From Insolitispirillum peregrinum (lineage in GTDB: Bacteria; Pseudomonadota; Alphaproteobacteria; Rhodospirillales; Rhodospirillaceae), in the NCBI RefSeq assembly GCF_900156605.1, contig NZ_FTOA01000004.1:186001-250000 (forward strand): DNA of 64,000 nucleotides, written 5' to 3'. This document shows, one piece after another, positions 19,224 through 29,512 of this stretch (within the stretch, counting starts at the first letter, position 1; the number at the start of each line of letters is the position of its first letter). The notes under the pieces were generated by a model. It did not search any database, was not told where the DNA came from, and worked only from the letters and a program-made list of their open reading frames with translations. A program made the translations under genes and the position numbers.

Positions 19224-19979
19224 TCAGTGGGCAGTCTGCCCCTTCGCCGCCGCAGGAGCCGCCGGGCGACGCTGCGCCGACAAATCGAGACCTTCGCGGC
19301 GGATATCGGCCATCAGCGCGCGGGCATGTTCATCAAAGCACGCCTGACTGTAGGTATCGGCCCCGTGATGACGCAGGCTGTCCCGCACATCGCGCAGCCC
19401 GTAAATCAGGGTGCGCAGGAAATCGTCGCGGTCGTGGGCGCGGCTGGCGTCGGCAATGGCACCGTTCACCAGACGATCAACCAGCGCCACATCGGCCAGC
19501 GGATTCGGGTCGTCCTGGTACATCGCCACCCCGTGGAAACGGTCACGCAGGTGCGCCGTCACGCTGTCACTCAGCGAGGACATCCGGCGGGACAGACGGG
19601 CGATGTCACGATCCCGGCGGGCAATGATGCTGCGCATCACCGTCACCGCCAGCGTTACCACCAGCACCGCCACACACACCAGCCCGCTGGCCAGACGATA
19701 ATCACCATTCTGCGCCAAAGTCGCTGCTTCGCCGCAGGCCCAGCCACTGACCGCCGCACTGACCACCCCGACCCCCCGTGCAAACAACCCCGGAGCACTG
19801 AGGCACAGCAGCAGCGTCATCACCAGATAGATCCCCGCCCCAATGGCCGGAGCCGATCCGTCGATCACCGAAAAGCCCTCGCGGCCAATCGCACGCACCA
19901 CTGGAATGGCGAACAGGATACCGGTTCCGACCGCAGCCGAACCAAAGAGGATTTTCCCGAGCGGGCCAGTGATACGCAT
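19224..19979 (-). CDS. Inner-membrane protein of unknown function
   Basis: A 251-residue protein. Four hydrophobic segments lie in the first 130 residues (about 8-25, 45-62, 66-85 and 105-128), followed by a cytoplasmic, helical, Arg/Asp-rich tail of about 120 residues (RRDRDIARLSRRMSSLSDSV). I recognise no family. A membrane anchor with a soluble coiled tail would fit a structural or signalling partner. ATG 19979 follows AGGAG at good spacing. It is a single-gene unit convergent with cheZ. Confidence 0.7.
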   Translation of the reverse strand: MRITGPLGKILFGSAAVGTGILFAIPVVRAIGREGFSVIDGSAPAIGAGIYLVMTLLLCLSAPGLFARGVGVVSAAVSGWACGEAATLAQNGDYRLASGLVCVAVLVVTLAVTVMRSIIARRDRDIARLSRRMSSLSDSVTAHLRDRFHGVAMYQDDPNPLADVALVDRLVNGAIADASRAHDRDDFLRTLIYGLRDVRDSLRHHGADTYSQACFDEHARALMADIRREGLDLSAQRRPAAPAAAKGQTAH

Positions 19980-20229
19980 GGCAATCTCCTGTTTGTGTGC
20001 GGCGCGAGCCTCTGGGCTGGTTTCTGGGGGCATAGTGCTAAGGACTATGGTTCACTATACCCATGGCATGCCTTTTGTCGTGTGCTTTTCATCACAGACC
20101 ATGACTTTTGTGACGAAAAAAGACGGAATCCTGCGACCAGCCCGCCATACCCCGATACATTCCCGTTCCAGACGTGGCAGAAACGCTCTACCGTGGTCCG
20201 TCATTTCCGCCGTTTCAGGACCCCTGTTG

Positions 20230-21087
20230 ATGAGTTTTCTCGACCACATTCACGCCTGCAACCGCAAAGACCTGAGCCTTTTCAAGCCATTGATGATCAA
20301 TGAGCAGCGTGTGGGCTGGGTCCGGTCAACGTTTGAACCCGAACTTGCCCGTTTCCCGCAGGTGGTCCGACTCGATCACAACGCCGTGAGCCTGTCTCCG
20401 GCCCTGTCCAGCCCGGACCTGCGCAGCGCCGCCATCGCCGAGGTCTTTGCCACTCTGGCCAGCGAAGGCCGCTGTCCCCAGCCGCGCGGCGAACTGTACG
20501 CCTGCAAGACATCATGGTCCGCCCCCGAGCTGTTCCGCATCGATCGGGCGCAGGTGTCGTATCTGGGGATCAGGGCCTATGGGGTTCACATGAACGGTTG
20601 GGTGCAGACCGCCGATGGTCCGGCCCTGTGGATCGGGCGGCGGGCACTGGACAAAAAGGTCGCCCCCGGCAAGCTCGACAACATGGTCGCCGGTGGTCAG
20701 CCTGCCGGTCTGTCATTGGTGGAAAACCTTGCCAAGGAAGCCGCCGAAGAGGCCGATGTTCCGGCCGCGCTGGTCGCACAGGCGCGCGCCGTCGGGGCGG
20801 TTACCTATTGCATGGAAGGATCAGGCGGGCTGAAGCCCGACACCATGTTCTGTTATGATCTGGAACTTCCCGCCGACTTCACCCCGCGCAATACCGATGG
20901 TGAAATGGTCGGCTTTGAGCTGTGGCCAGTGCGCAAGGCGCTGGAGGTCATTGCCGCTGGCGATGATTTCAAATTCAACGTCAATCTGGTGATTGTGGAT
21001 TTTGCGCTGCGTCACGGCATTCTGACGCCGGACGACGAGCCGCACTATGAGGCGTTGCTGACCGGTCTGCGCCAGCCATTACCTTGA
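20230..21087 (+). CDS. Nudix hydrolase with DUF4743 N-terminal domain
   Basis: A 285-residue protein. The first ~115 residues match DUF4743 (FLDHIHACNRKDL...). The second half is a Nudix domain with box GGQPAGLSLVENLAKEAAEEADV shortened here to its key parts: AGLS, ENLAKE and AAEEADV. The pairing is typical of a group annotated as thiamine-pyrophosphokinase-like or Nudix 20/24 proteins that hydrolyse damaged thiamine diphosphate or other diphosphates. A thiamine link is only suggestive, although thiC lies 770 bases downstream on the other strand. ATG 20230 matches the family start. Confidence 0.82.
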   Translation: MSFLDHIHACNRKDLSLFKPLMINEQRVGWVRSTFEPELARFPQVVRLDHNAVSLSPALSSPDLRSAAIAEVFATLASEGRCPQPRGELYACKTSWSAPELFRIDRAQVSYLGIRAYGVHMNGWVQTADGPALWIGRRALDKKVAPGKLDNMVAGGQPAGLSLVENLAKEAAEEADVPAALVAQARAVGAVTYCMEGSGGLKPDTMFCYDLELPADFTPRNTDGEMVGFELWPVRKALEVIAAGDDFKFNVNLVIVDFALRHGILTPDDEPHYEALLTGLRQPLP

Positions 21088-21172
21088 AAAAAATCCCGGA
21101 CCCTGAACAAACCCCGGCGAGACGGGGCGCCATGCACTTCATCCCCTCTGCATGACGCCCTGGCACCGGTTC

Positions 21173-21592
21173 TTACTGGTCTTCGTCTTCCCGATTGGCG
21201 GGATCACCCATCACCACCGCTCCTAACGGCGGCAGCGGAGTGCTCACGTCAATGATGTCATCCAGAAGACCTGCACGAATGGCCATGGCAACCGCCTGAA
21301 CACGGTTGGCCGCACGCATTTTGCGTTGGGCATTGCGCAGATGACTGATGACGGTTTGGTCAGAGATTCCCAAAATAACGCCGGTTTCCCAGGCCGTTTT
21401 GCCTTCAGCAGACCAAGCCAGGCATTCCCGTTCACGCGCGGTGAGCGGGCGGCCCGACAGGGCTGCCATGGCAAGGGCTTTCTGACTGCTCGGGCGCTTG
21501 GGGGCCGAGTCCAGACCGGGGGTGGTCAGAAGATCATCCGGGGTCGTAGCCTTGGCATATTCGCGCCGAGCTATGTGCGCTACCATGCTCAT
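21173..21592 (-). CDS. LuxR-type helix-turn-helix regulator without sensor domain
   Basis: A 139-residue protein. Residues about 47-110 form a GerE/LuxR DNA-binding domain (LTARERECLAWSAEGKTAWETG, then SDQTVISHLRNAQRKM), the type seen in quorum-sensing regulators. The first 45 residues are too short for an autoinducer or receiver domain, so it is an orphan HTH protein. A GGGAG site 7 bases from ATG 21586 makes that codon a likelier start than 21592. A CATGATCATG palindrome at about 21615-21624, just upstream, could be a self-regulatory site (inference). Confidence 0.85.
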   Translation of the reverse strand: MSMVAHIARREYAKATTPDDLLTTPGLDSAPKRPSSQKALAMAALSGRPLTARERECLAWSAEGKTAWETGVILGISDQTVISHLRNAQRKMRAANRVQAVAMAIRAGLLDDIIDVSTPLPPLGAVVMGDPANREDEDQ

Positions 21593-21796
21593 ACTCCCTA
21601 AAAGGGGTTAACGACATGATCATGATAACCACTGTTCATTTGCGTTGTGAACGTCTGATTTGAAAAAATTCCAGTTTTTATCTTCTCGGTCTCGCCATGG
21701 GGTGTTTTCCAGAAAGAAAAACGCTCCCTGCGTTTATTGAAGTTTCCTAAATAGGAATAAAGGCTCATTTATACGCATTAATATCTCGCAAAAGTA

Positions 21797-21827
21797 TAAA
21801 ATCCGGGTGACACAATCGCCACCCGGA
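21797..21827 (-). terminator. Rho-independent terminator of thiC
   Basis: An 8-base stem TCCGGGTG / CACCCGGA with a 10-base loop is followed on the minus strand by TTTT. It lies 29 bases after the thiC stop. The AT-rich remainder up to 21592 shows no gene. Confidence 0.85.
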
Positions 21828-21855
21828 AGTTTTTTAGGGGTATTTGGCCGGTCCG

Positions 21856-23940
<2,085 letters not shown>

Positions 23941-23963
23941 ATGGCTTTAGAATGAGAGGCGTT

Positions 23964-24866
23964 CTACGACCTGTCAACCCCGCTCAGAACCGGCAGGCTC
24001 GCCACGAACGCCTGCGTTGCCGCTGCTTCATAGCGTTCCAGATGGCGGATCAGGGTAAAGGGGCGCGGGGCGACCGGCAGCGGCAGCGCATGCAGACGCC
24101 CGGCCGCCACATCGTCGGCCACCACCAGATCGGACAACCCGGCGGCACCGTGCCCACTGAGCAGGGCGGTCCGGATGGCCTCGCCATTCGGCAGGGTCAG
24201 CGTGATGCGCAAGCGGCGCAGGTCCACCCCCAACCCGTGCAACGCCTGTTCAAACTGGGCGCGGGTTCCCGAGCCATCTTCGCGGGCAATCCACGCCGCC
24301 TGCTCCAGCTCGGCAGCGGTCACCGTCGCCCGCCCGAACCACGGATGCCCCTGCCCGACGGCAATCACCAGCCGGTCCTCGGCACAGACCCGGCGGCTGA
24401 CGTGCGGATCATCCACCGTGCTTTCCAGCAGCCCCAGATCAACATCCCCGGCCAGCACCGCCGCCAGCACCTGACGGCTGTTGCCGATGGCCAGCGTAAT
24501 CGACACACCGGGATACTGTTCGGCAAAGCGGTGCAAGCGGGGCGGCAGCCAATAGGTTCCGGCGGTCTGGCTGGCGATGATCCGCATCGTGCCATGGCGC
24601 AGACCGGACAGGTCGGCCAGCTGCTGTTCAGCCCCGGCCACCTGTCGCAGGATCAGACGGGCCTGCGGGACCAGCAGACGACCGGCTTCGGTCAGGCTGA
24701 CCGACCGGCCAATGCGATGGAACAACGGCACCTGATGGGCCTGTTCCAGTGTGGCAATCGCACTGCTGACCGCCGGTTGGGTCAGGCGCAACCGGCGGGC
24801 GGCACGGGTAAAGTGCAACTCTTCGGCAACGGCCACAAAAATCCGCAGTTGCTCCAGCGTCATCAT
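23964..24866 (-). CDS. LysR-family transcriptional regulator (YeiE-like)
   Basis: A 300-residue LysR protein. Residues about 3-62 form the winged helix (FVAVAEELHFTRAARRLRLTQPAVSSAI) and residues about 90-290 the periplasmic-binding-like effector domain. It starts 7 bases after the stop of the YeiH-type gene and is co-directional with it, the usual YeiE/YeiH pairing. In enterobacteria that regulator answers sulfite; the effector here is not known. Its 3' end may hold the thiC promoter. Confidence 0.88.
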   Translation of the reverse strand: MMTLEQLRIFVAVAEELHFTRAARRLRLTQPAVSSAIATLEQAHQVPLFHRIGRSVSLTEAGRLLVPQARLILRQVAGAEQQLADLSGLRHGTMRIIASQTAGTYWLPPRLHRFAEQYPGVSITLAIGNSRQVLAAVLAGDVDLGLLESTVDDPHVSRRVCAEDRLVIAVGQGHPWFGRATVTAAELEQAAWIAREDGSGTRAQFEQALHGLGVDLRRLRITLTLPNGEAIRTALLSGHGAAGLSDLVVADDVAAGRLHALPLPVAPRPFTLIRHLERYEAAATQAFVASLPVLSGVDRS

Positions 24867-24873
24867 CCCCGCG

Positions 24874-26001
24874 TCACCCCATCATCAGGACACCCCCCAG
24901 ACTGAACAGGCTGATGAACACCGTCGCCAGCGCCGCCAGCAGCATCGGCCGCCCGCCCCGCCGCACCAGCGCCGCCGGAGCCGTCGCCAGTCCCATTCCG
25001 GCCAGTGCCACCGTCAACAGCCAGCGATCGACCGTCGCCACTCCGTCCAGCACCACAGGCGGCAGGATGTCACAGCTCGCCACCCCCACCAAGGCCAGAA
25101 AACCCAAAGCAAACCACGGGATGGTCACCCGCCGCCCGGCTCCCACGGCCTGCCCCGCCGACCGGGTCGGCCCAACCTGCCCCGCCGACCGGGTCGGCCC
25201 AACCTGCCCCGCCGACCGGGTCGGCCCAACCTGCCCCGCCGACCGGGTCGGCAAAGCCAGCAGCAGCACAAACACCACCGGTACCACCAGCACCACCCGC
25301 GCCAGCTTGGTGATGGTCGCCATTTCCCCCGCCTGCGGGCTGTACTGATAGGCGGCGGCGATCACCTGTGCGACCTCGTGAATGGCAACACCACTCCACA
25401 GCCCAAAGGCATGGTCGCCCAGCCCGATCAGCCCGGCCAGCAACGGAAAGCCCAGCATCGACAGGGTGCCGAACACCGTGACCATCGCCACCGCATAGGC
25501 CACGTCGGCATCATCGCCCTCGACCGCCGCATTGGCCGCCACCACCGCCGAAGCACCACAAATCGAGGTTCCCGCCGCAATCAGGCGGGTCAGGCGAGCC
25601 TCGACCCGCAACAGGTGTCCGCATCCCAGGGTAAAGACAAAGGTCGCGGCCACCGTGCCGACGATCAACGCACCACCGCTCCAGCCCAGTGCCTGCATCT
25701 GGCCGAGGGTAATTTGCAGCCCCAGCAGCGCCACCCCGATCCGCAACAGGCGTTTCATCACCAGCGCGATCCCCGGCGCAAACAGCGGCAGGCTGGCCAC
25801 CGGCTGTCGGCGGACACTGTTCAGGGCAATCCCCAGCACCACCGCCAGAATCAACGGACTGGCCCAGCCCAGAGCGGGCAGCCGGTGCAGTTCGCTGGCC
25901 CCGACCGCCAGCGCCACCGACAACGCCAATCCGGCCCACGGGCCGTAGCGACGGGGAGCATCAGCAGCGGGAACAGGACAAGCGGTAGGGGACGCGGCCA
26001 T
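24874..26001 (-). CDS. YeiH/UPF0324-family membrane protein (putative sulfate/sulfite exporter)
   Basis: A 375-residue integral membrane protein with about ten hydrophobic segments. The family signature PLFAPGIALVMKRLLRIGVALLGLQ is visible in part (KRLLRIGVALLGLQITLGQ near residue 90), as are GTSICGASAVVAANA and DHAFGLWSGVAIHEVAQVI. A loop near residue 245-285 contains four repeats of TRSAGQVGP. ATG 26001 follows GGAGG at 6 bases; a frame start at 26028 lacks a site. The export substrate is inferred from homologues only. Confidence 0.85.
   Translation of the reverse strand: MAASPTACPVPAADAPRRYGPWAGLALSVALAVGASELHRLPALGWASPLILAVVLGIALNSVRRQPVASLPLFAPGIALVMKRLLRIGVALLGLQITLGQMQALGWSGGALIVGTVAATFVFTLGCGHLLRVEARLTRLIAAGTSICGASAVVAANAAVEGDDADVAYAVAMVTVFGTLSMLGFPLLAGLIGLGDHAFGLWSGVAIHEVAQVIAAAYQYSPQAGEMATITKLARVVLVVPVVFVLLLALPTRSAGQVGPTRSAGQVGPTRSAGQVGPTRSAGQAVGAGRRVTIPWFALGFLALVGVASCDILPPVVLDGVATVDRWLLTVALAGMGLATAPAALVRRGGRPMLLAALATVFISLFSLGGVLMMG
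25150..25252. repeat. In-frame 27-base tandem repeat within the YeiH-type gene
   Basis: 3.8 perfect copies of a 27-base unit beginning CTGCCCCGCCGACCGGGTCGG, at 25150, 25177, 25204 and 25231. Each unit encodes nine residues (TRSAGQVGP) in a predicted extramembrane loop. The perfect identity, including silent positions, points to recent slippage. Confidence 0.95.
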
Positions 26002-26221
26002 CAGTGCCTCCGGGGTTTTCTTGATCAACGATCAAAACGTCTCCCTTGGGGATACTCCCGCCCACCCCTTGATAACCAATCTCTAATTTCATGGCGTTTG
26101 ATAAGGAAAATTTATCGTATATCCCTCTACCAACCACAAATACATCACGTATAATATAGCCACCCCGCCCTACCCCCCTGACCGGCGGCGCTCCGTTCAT
26201 GCACATCCATTCGGGGGTCCC

Positions 26222-26545
26222 ATGACCACATCGCACACCGCCGATGCCACAGACCAGCCTGCTGGCGGGCAGCGCTTTTTTGTCTCCTACAGCGGCGTCC
26301 GCCTGCCGTTCCGGCTGGTGACAGAGCTGACGCCCGCCGAAATCCACAACCGCAACACCTTTTTCCGCGCCGACTACGACGCTGCCGGGCGTCTGCTCGG
26401 CTTTGAGAAGGTGGTTTACGGCGAAGTGGCGATGTCGCACCGCTATCGCTATTACCCTTGCGGTGCCCTGCAACAGGCAGACATCACCAATCATGCCGAC
26501 GAGGAAACCACCGTGCTGGAGTTTCCCCAACCGGTCGCCGGATAA
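26222..26545 (+). CDS. DUF6156-like small protein
   Basis: A 107-residue soluble protein. FFVSYSGVRLPFRLV near residue 20 and FEKVVYGEVAMSHRYRYY near residue 60 are its most distinctive blocks and match what I remember of the DUF6156 family, whose function is unknown. The divergent gene is YeiH; the 220-base gap between them is AT-rich and should contain both promoters. It is followed by a short palindromic repeat and two further small genes. Confidence 0.65.
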   Translation: MTTSHTADATDQPAGGQRFFVSYSGVRLPFRLVTELTPAEIHNRNTFFRADYDAAGRLLGFEKVVYGEVAMSHRYRYYPCGALQQADITNHADEETTVLEFPQPVAG

Positions 26546-26563
26546 AGGATACGTCCTGTATCC

Positions 26564-26591
26564 TTGCGAAAACCGGTTCCCACTTTTCGCA
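26564..26591. repeat. Short palindromic repeat (GCGAAAA...TTTTCGC family)
   Basis: A solitary copy, TGCGAAAACCGG then TTCCCACTTTTCGCA, 20 bases after the DUF6156 stop. No larger structured repeat is attached. Confidence 0.85.
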
Positions 26592-26636
26592 CCCTGCTAA
26601 GGCTTGTTTTAAGAAAACGGCTCTAAGATATAGACT

Positions 26637-26666
26637 GGCTGACAGGGCTACCCCGCCCTGTCAGCC
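26637..26666 (+). other. Strong hairpin in the leader of the 122-residue protein gene
   Basis: A perfect 12-base stem GGCTGACAGGGC / GCCCTGTCAGCC with a 6-base loop, 37 bases before the start codon. It lacks a T-run, so it is not a typical terminator. An AT-rich GATATAGACT just upstream could be a -10 element, placing the hairpin at the very 5' end of the transcript (inference). Confidence 0.6.
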
Positions 26667-26702
26667 TTCCGCCCCATCACCGCACGCAGGAGCTTTCTGC
26701 CC

Positions 26703-27071
26703 ATGCACACCAGCCACCACCTGTCTGGCGACGATGCCACCGATCTGCGGCGCCGGACCCGCTTCATGGAACAGCTGGATATCGCCATCCGCTCGGCCAA
26801 CCGCGAACTGCTCAGCAAGGCCCTGCCCCAGCTCGACCACGACGCATTCTTTCGGCTGGCGGTCGGGGTGGCCAAAGTCCGCGCCAGCTATCTGGCGGCG
26901 GTAATGGCGGTGGACTGGCACGCCCCGTCTGCGGACGAAATCGCCCGACTGGCCGATCTGCGCGGCCAGTACGAGGAAGCCAAGGCGGGCTTTGATGCCT
27001 TGCGCCATGCCGTTGACCGTGGCTATGCCCCGCTGCATCTGGGCGAAACGCCCCACAGCGACGGCGAATAA
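26703..27071 (+). CDS. Small soluble protein, unknown, 122 residues
   Basis: An acidic helical protein with no membrane segment or Cys motif; it is rich in Arg/Glu/Leu (RRRTRFMEQLDIAIRSANREL). I recognise no family. The downstream zinc-ribbon gene starts 13 bases after its stop and the pair is probably one transcript. Codon use is normal for the window, and ATG 26703 follows GCAGGAG. A hairpin lies in its leader. Confidence 0.65.
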   Translation: MHTSHHLSGDDATDLRRRTRFMEQLDIAIRSANRELLSKALPQLDHDAFFRLAVGVAKVRASYLAAVMAVDWHAPSADEIARLADLRGQYEEAKAGFDALRHAVDRGYAPLHLGETPHSDGE

Positions 27072-27083
27072 GGAGAAACCCCG

Positions 27084-27293
27084 ATGGCCACCCACCGCCC
27101 GACCTATACGGTTCCGTCACCGGAAAAGCCTGCCGCGAAAAGCAGCCATGACGGTCAGGTCTGCCAGAAATGCGGCGCCATGTTCCGCTGGAAACGCACC
27201 CTCGAAGACGATCCCAACTCGCCGCTGACCCTGAAGCTGGTCGAGCCGTCGCGCAAGTGTGACTGCGGCTATGGCAAGGCCCGCCGCGCCTGA
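27084..27293 (+). CDS. Small zinc-ribbon-like protein, 69 residues
   Basis: Two Cys pairs, CQKCG near residue 28 and CDCG near residue 60, would fit a zinc knuckle. The spacer holds basic and aromatic residues (MFRWKRTLEDD). AAGGAG precedes ATG 27084. Its last 25 bases overlap the 3' end of the convergent TetR gene. No specific function can be given; nucleic-acid or protein binding is the usual role of such ribbons. Confidence 0.6.
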   Translation: MATHRPTYTVPSPEKPAAKSSHDGQVCQKCGAMFRWKRTLEDDPNSPLTLKLVEPSRKCDCGYGKARRA

Positions 27294-27952
27294 CCGCACA
27301 GATATCCAGCCAGCAGATCAACGATGGCCTGTCCGGCGGCCTCGGCAGAACACGGGGCACCCGGCGGGATCACAGCGGCATGGATCAACGATTCCATCGT
27401 TTGCACCATCACCCATGTCGCCAGCTCCGGGTCCTGCGGGACCACTTCGCTCCGGTGTTCGTCCAGCAGGGCGCGGATGCGCTGCCGGATGCCCTGATCG
27501 GTCGGGCTCTGGTCTGCTGGAGCGTCGAAAAACGGAAACTCCTTCTCCAGCACCCGGTGTAATTCTGGCGCGACCCGATGGGCCGCCAGCCACGCCTGGA
27601 CAAGAGATGCCAGTTTGCTGCGCAAATCCCGCGTGTCTGCCCCTGCCGCTGAAGGGCTGCCTAGGGCACGCTCCATTGCCGCATGCATCTCTGCCGCATG
27701 CCGCTCGTGCAGCGCCGTCAGCAGGGCATCCTTGTTGGGAAAATACTGATAGACCGATCCAACGCTGACGCCAGCGCGTTCCGCCACCAGATTGGTATTG
27801 GTTCCGGCATAGCCCCGTTCGGTCAGAACGCGAGCCGTTGCCTCCAGAATGGCCTCCACCAGAGCACGGGAACGGCTTTGACGCGGGATGCGGCGAGGCT
27901 GGGGCAAGGAGGGCATGGGGCTGTCCGAACGCGAGTTTGCAACAGGGATCAT
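27269..27952 (-). CDS. TetR-family transcriptional regulator
   Basis: A 227-residue regulator. Residues about 25-75 form the TetR helix-turn-helix (ILEATARVLTERGYAG, then VGSVYQYFPNKDALL); the rest is the ligand/dimer domain. It is divergent from an MFS efflux gene across 50 bases, a classic repressor/pump arrangement, so it probably represses that pump and itself. AAGGA precedes ATG 27952; an in-frame ATG at 27916 is possible. It overlaps the zinc-ribbon gene tail-to-tail by 25 bases. Confidence 0.88.
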   Translation of the reverse strand: MIPVANSRSDSPMPSLPQPRRIPRQSRSRALVEAILEATARVLTERGYAGTNTNLVAERAGVSVGSVYQYFPNKDALLTALHERHAAEMHAAMERALGSPSAAGADTRDLRSKLASLVQAWLAAHRVAPELHRVLEKEFPFFDAPADQSPTDQGIRQRIRALLDEHRSEVVPQDPELATWVMVQTMESLIHAAVIPPGAPCSAEAAGQAIVDLLAGYLCGQARRALP

Positions 27953-28002
27953 CCCTCATATCCTTCCAGATATCGAGCAAATACTCATGTTTGGAGGACG
28001 TG

Positions 28003-29214
28003 ATGTCCAACAAGTCTCAAAAAACAGTGTCCCCGGCAATTCCATCGCCGCCCGCCGCCAGCGTCTTTCTCAAGGTGCTGCCAATCACGCTGGCAGTGTT
28101 CATCGGGTTTCTGACCATCGGCCTGCCCTTGCCGGTTCTGCCCCTGCATGTCTCTGGTGTGCTGGGCATGGGCCCCCTGATGGTGGGGGCGGTGATCGGT
28201 ACGCAGTTTGTCGCAGCCCTGCTGTCCCGGGCCTGGGCCGGGGCACTGGCCGACACGCGGGGAGCCAAACGCGCGGTGGTGACCGGCTTTCTGGTTGCGT
28301 CCTGTTCCGGAGGAGCCTACCTCGTGTCGCTGTCTTTCCTCTCTTCGCCAGCACCATCGGTGTGGTGTCTGCTGGTGGGCCGGGTGTTGCTGGGGTGTGG
28401 TGAAAGCCTGATTGTCACCGGTGCCCTGAGCTGGGCGATCGGACTGGTTGGTCCGCAGAACGCGGGCAAAGCCATGGCGTGGATCGGGATGGCCATTTAC
28501 GGCGCCTATGCCGTCGGCGCTCCCGTCGGGATTGCCGTGCAGCGGGAAATCGGCTTTGCCGGCCTGTCGGTCGCGGCGATCCTCCTGCCGCTGATCGCAT
28601 TGGCACTGGTGGCCCGTGTACGGGCGATTGCCCCGGCTGCGGCGCAACGGATGCCATTCTATACCGTGCTGGGCGTGGTGTGGCAGGCAGGCACCGGGCT
28701 GGCGCTGTGCTGTGTCGGCTTTGGTGTGATCACCACGTTCATTGCCCTGCTGTTTGCGGCCCGTGGCTGGGACACTGCGTCGCTGACGTTCACCGCCTTT
28801 GGCCTCGCGTTCATTGCCGCCCGTGTGTTCTTTGCCCACCTCCCCGACGCCTTGGGGGGTGCACGGGTGGCGCTGGTCTGTGTCCTGATCGAAGCGCTGG
28901 GCCAGTTGCTCATCTGGGGCGCAGAGACAGCGGTGATGGCCCATATCGGCGCTGCCCTGACAGGATTTGGCTATTCACTGGCCTTTCCGGGCTTTGGGGT
29001 GGAAGCCGTCCGCCGCGCTCCACCCCAGAGTCGGGGGACGGCCATGGGGGCCTATGTTGCCTTCAGCGATGTTTCCCTCGGCATCACCGGCCCGCTGATG
29101 GGGGCCGTGGCCAGCGCATGGAGCCTGGACGCCGTTTATCTCGCCGGTGCCGGTGCGGTCGCCCTGTCTGCACTGGTGGCGGTGCGCCTGCTCACGTCCC
29201 CTCGTCCGGCCTGA
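28003..29214 (+). CDS. MFS transporter, probable drug or sugar efflux
   Basis: A 403-residue membrane protein with about twelve hydrophobic segments of the major facilitator type. It has the inter-helix loop RAWAGALADTRGAKRAV (a variant of GxxxDRxGRR) and resembles the YhhS/YfcJ efflux group. ATG 28003 follows GGAGG at 5 bases, although the frame is open further upstream. Divergent TetR control suggests it is induced by the compound it exports, which is unknown. Repeat copy C follows 60 bases after its stop. Confidence 0.85.
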   Translation: MSNKSQKTVSPAIPSPPAASVFLKVLPITLAVFIGFLTIGLPLPVLPLHVSGVLGMGPLMVGAVIGTQFVAALLSRAWAGALADTRGAKRAVVTGFLVASCSGGAYLVSLSFLSSPAPSVWCLLVGRVLLGCGESLIVTGALSWAIGLVGPQNAGKAMAWIGMAIYGAYAVGAPVGIAVQREIGFAGLSVAAILLPLIALALVARVRAIAPAAAQRMPFYTVLGVVWQAGTGLALCCVGFGVITTFIALLFAARGWDTASLTFTAFGLAFIAARVFFAHLPDALGGARVALVCVLIEALGQLLIWGAETAVMAHIGAALTGFGYSLAFPGFGVEAVRRAPPQSRGTAMGAYVAFSDVSLGITGPLMGAVASAWSLDAVYLAGAGAVALSALVAVRLLTSPRPA

Positions 29215-29275
29215 CAAGGACGAGACTCGTCCTGTACGCCGTACGGCACCCCAGAGCTGTGAACCTCAAACATGA

Positions 29276-29512
29276 GTCCACAGTACACGACAAGCAGAAA
29301 ACAGGATCATGGAGCGCTGCTCCACACCTCGCTGGGGCCAGTCGGCCCCAGACCCCGTTCCTTTGATCATAAAAGAAAAAAGAGGGGCCCGGTGGCATCG
29401 TCCCCAAGTGAACGGTCGCGGCCTCAGGCCCTGAATGGGTTTGGGCGATAGCCCATTCTTTTCCACAAATTGTCGTGTCCTGTGGCATCAGGTTTAACGC
29501 ACGCTGGTCTAA
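29276..29512 (-). repeat. Structured interspersed repeat, copy C
   Basis: In reverse orientation it has both end regions: CCACAGTACACGAC on the left and the full GTCGTGTCCTGTGG...CGCACGCTGGTCTA terminus on the right. The body hairpins GGAGCGCTGCTCC and GGGGCCAGTCGGCCCC are present. It lies between the convergent MFS and ctaB genes. Its right end runs into ctaB and supplies that gene's stop codon. Confidence 0.85.

Noticed and set aside
25150-25252. Possible CRISPR-like array
   Set aside because: The units are directly adjacent with no spacers and lie in frame inside a membrane protein gene.
29266-29466. Short proteins encoded inside the structured repeats
   Set aside because: The same peptides appear in every copy because the DNA is repeated; frames differ among copies and have no ribosome sites.
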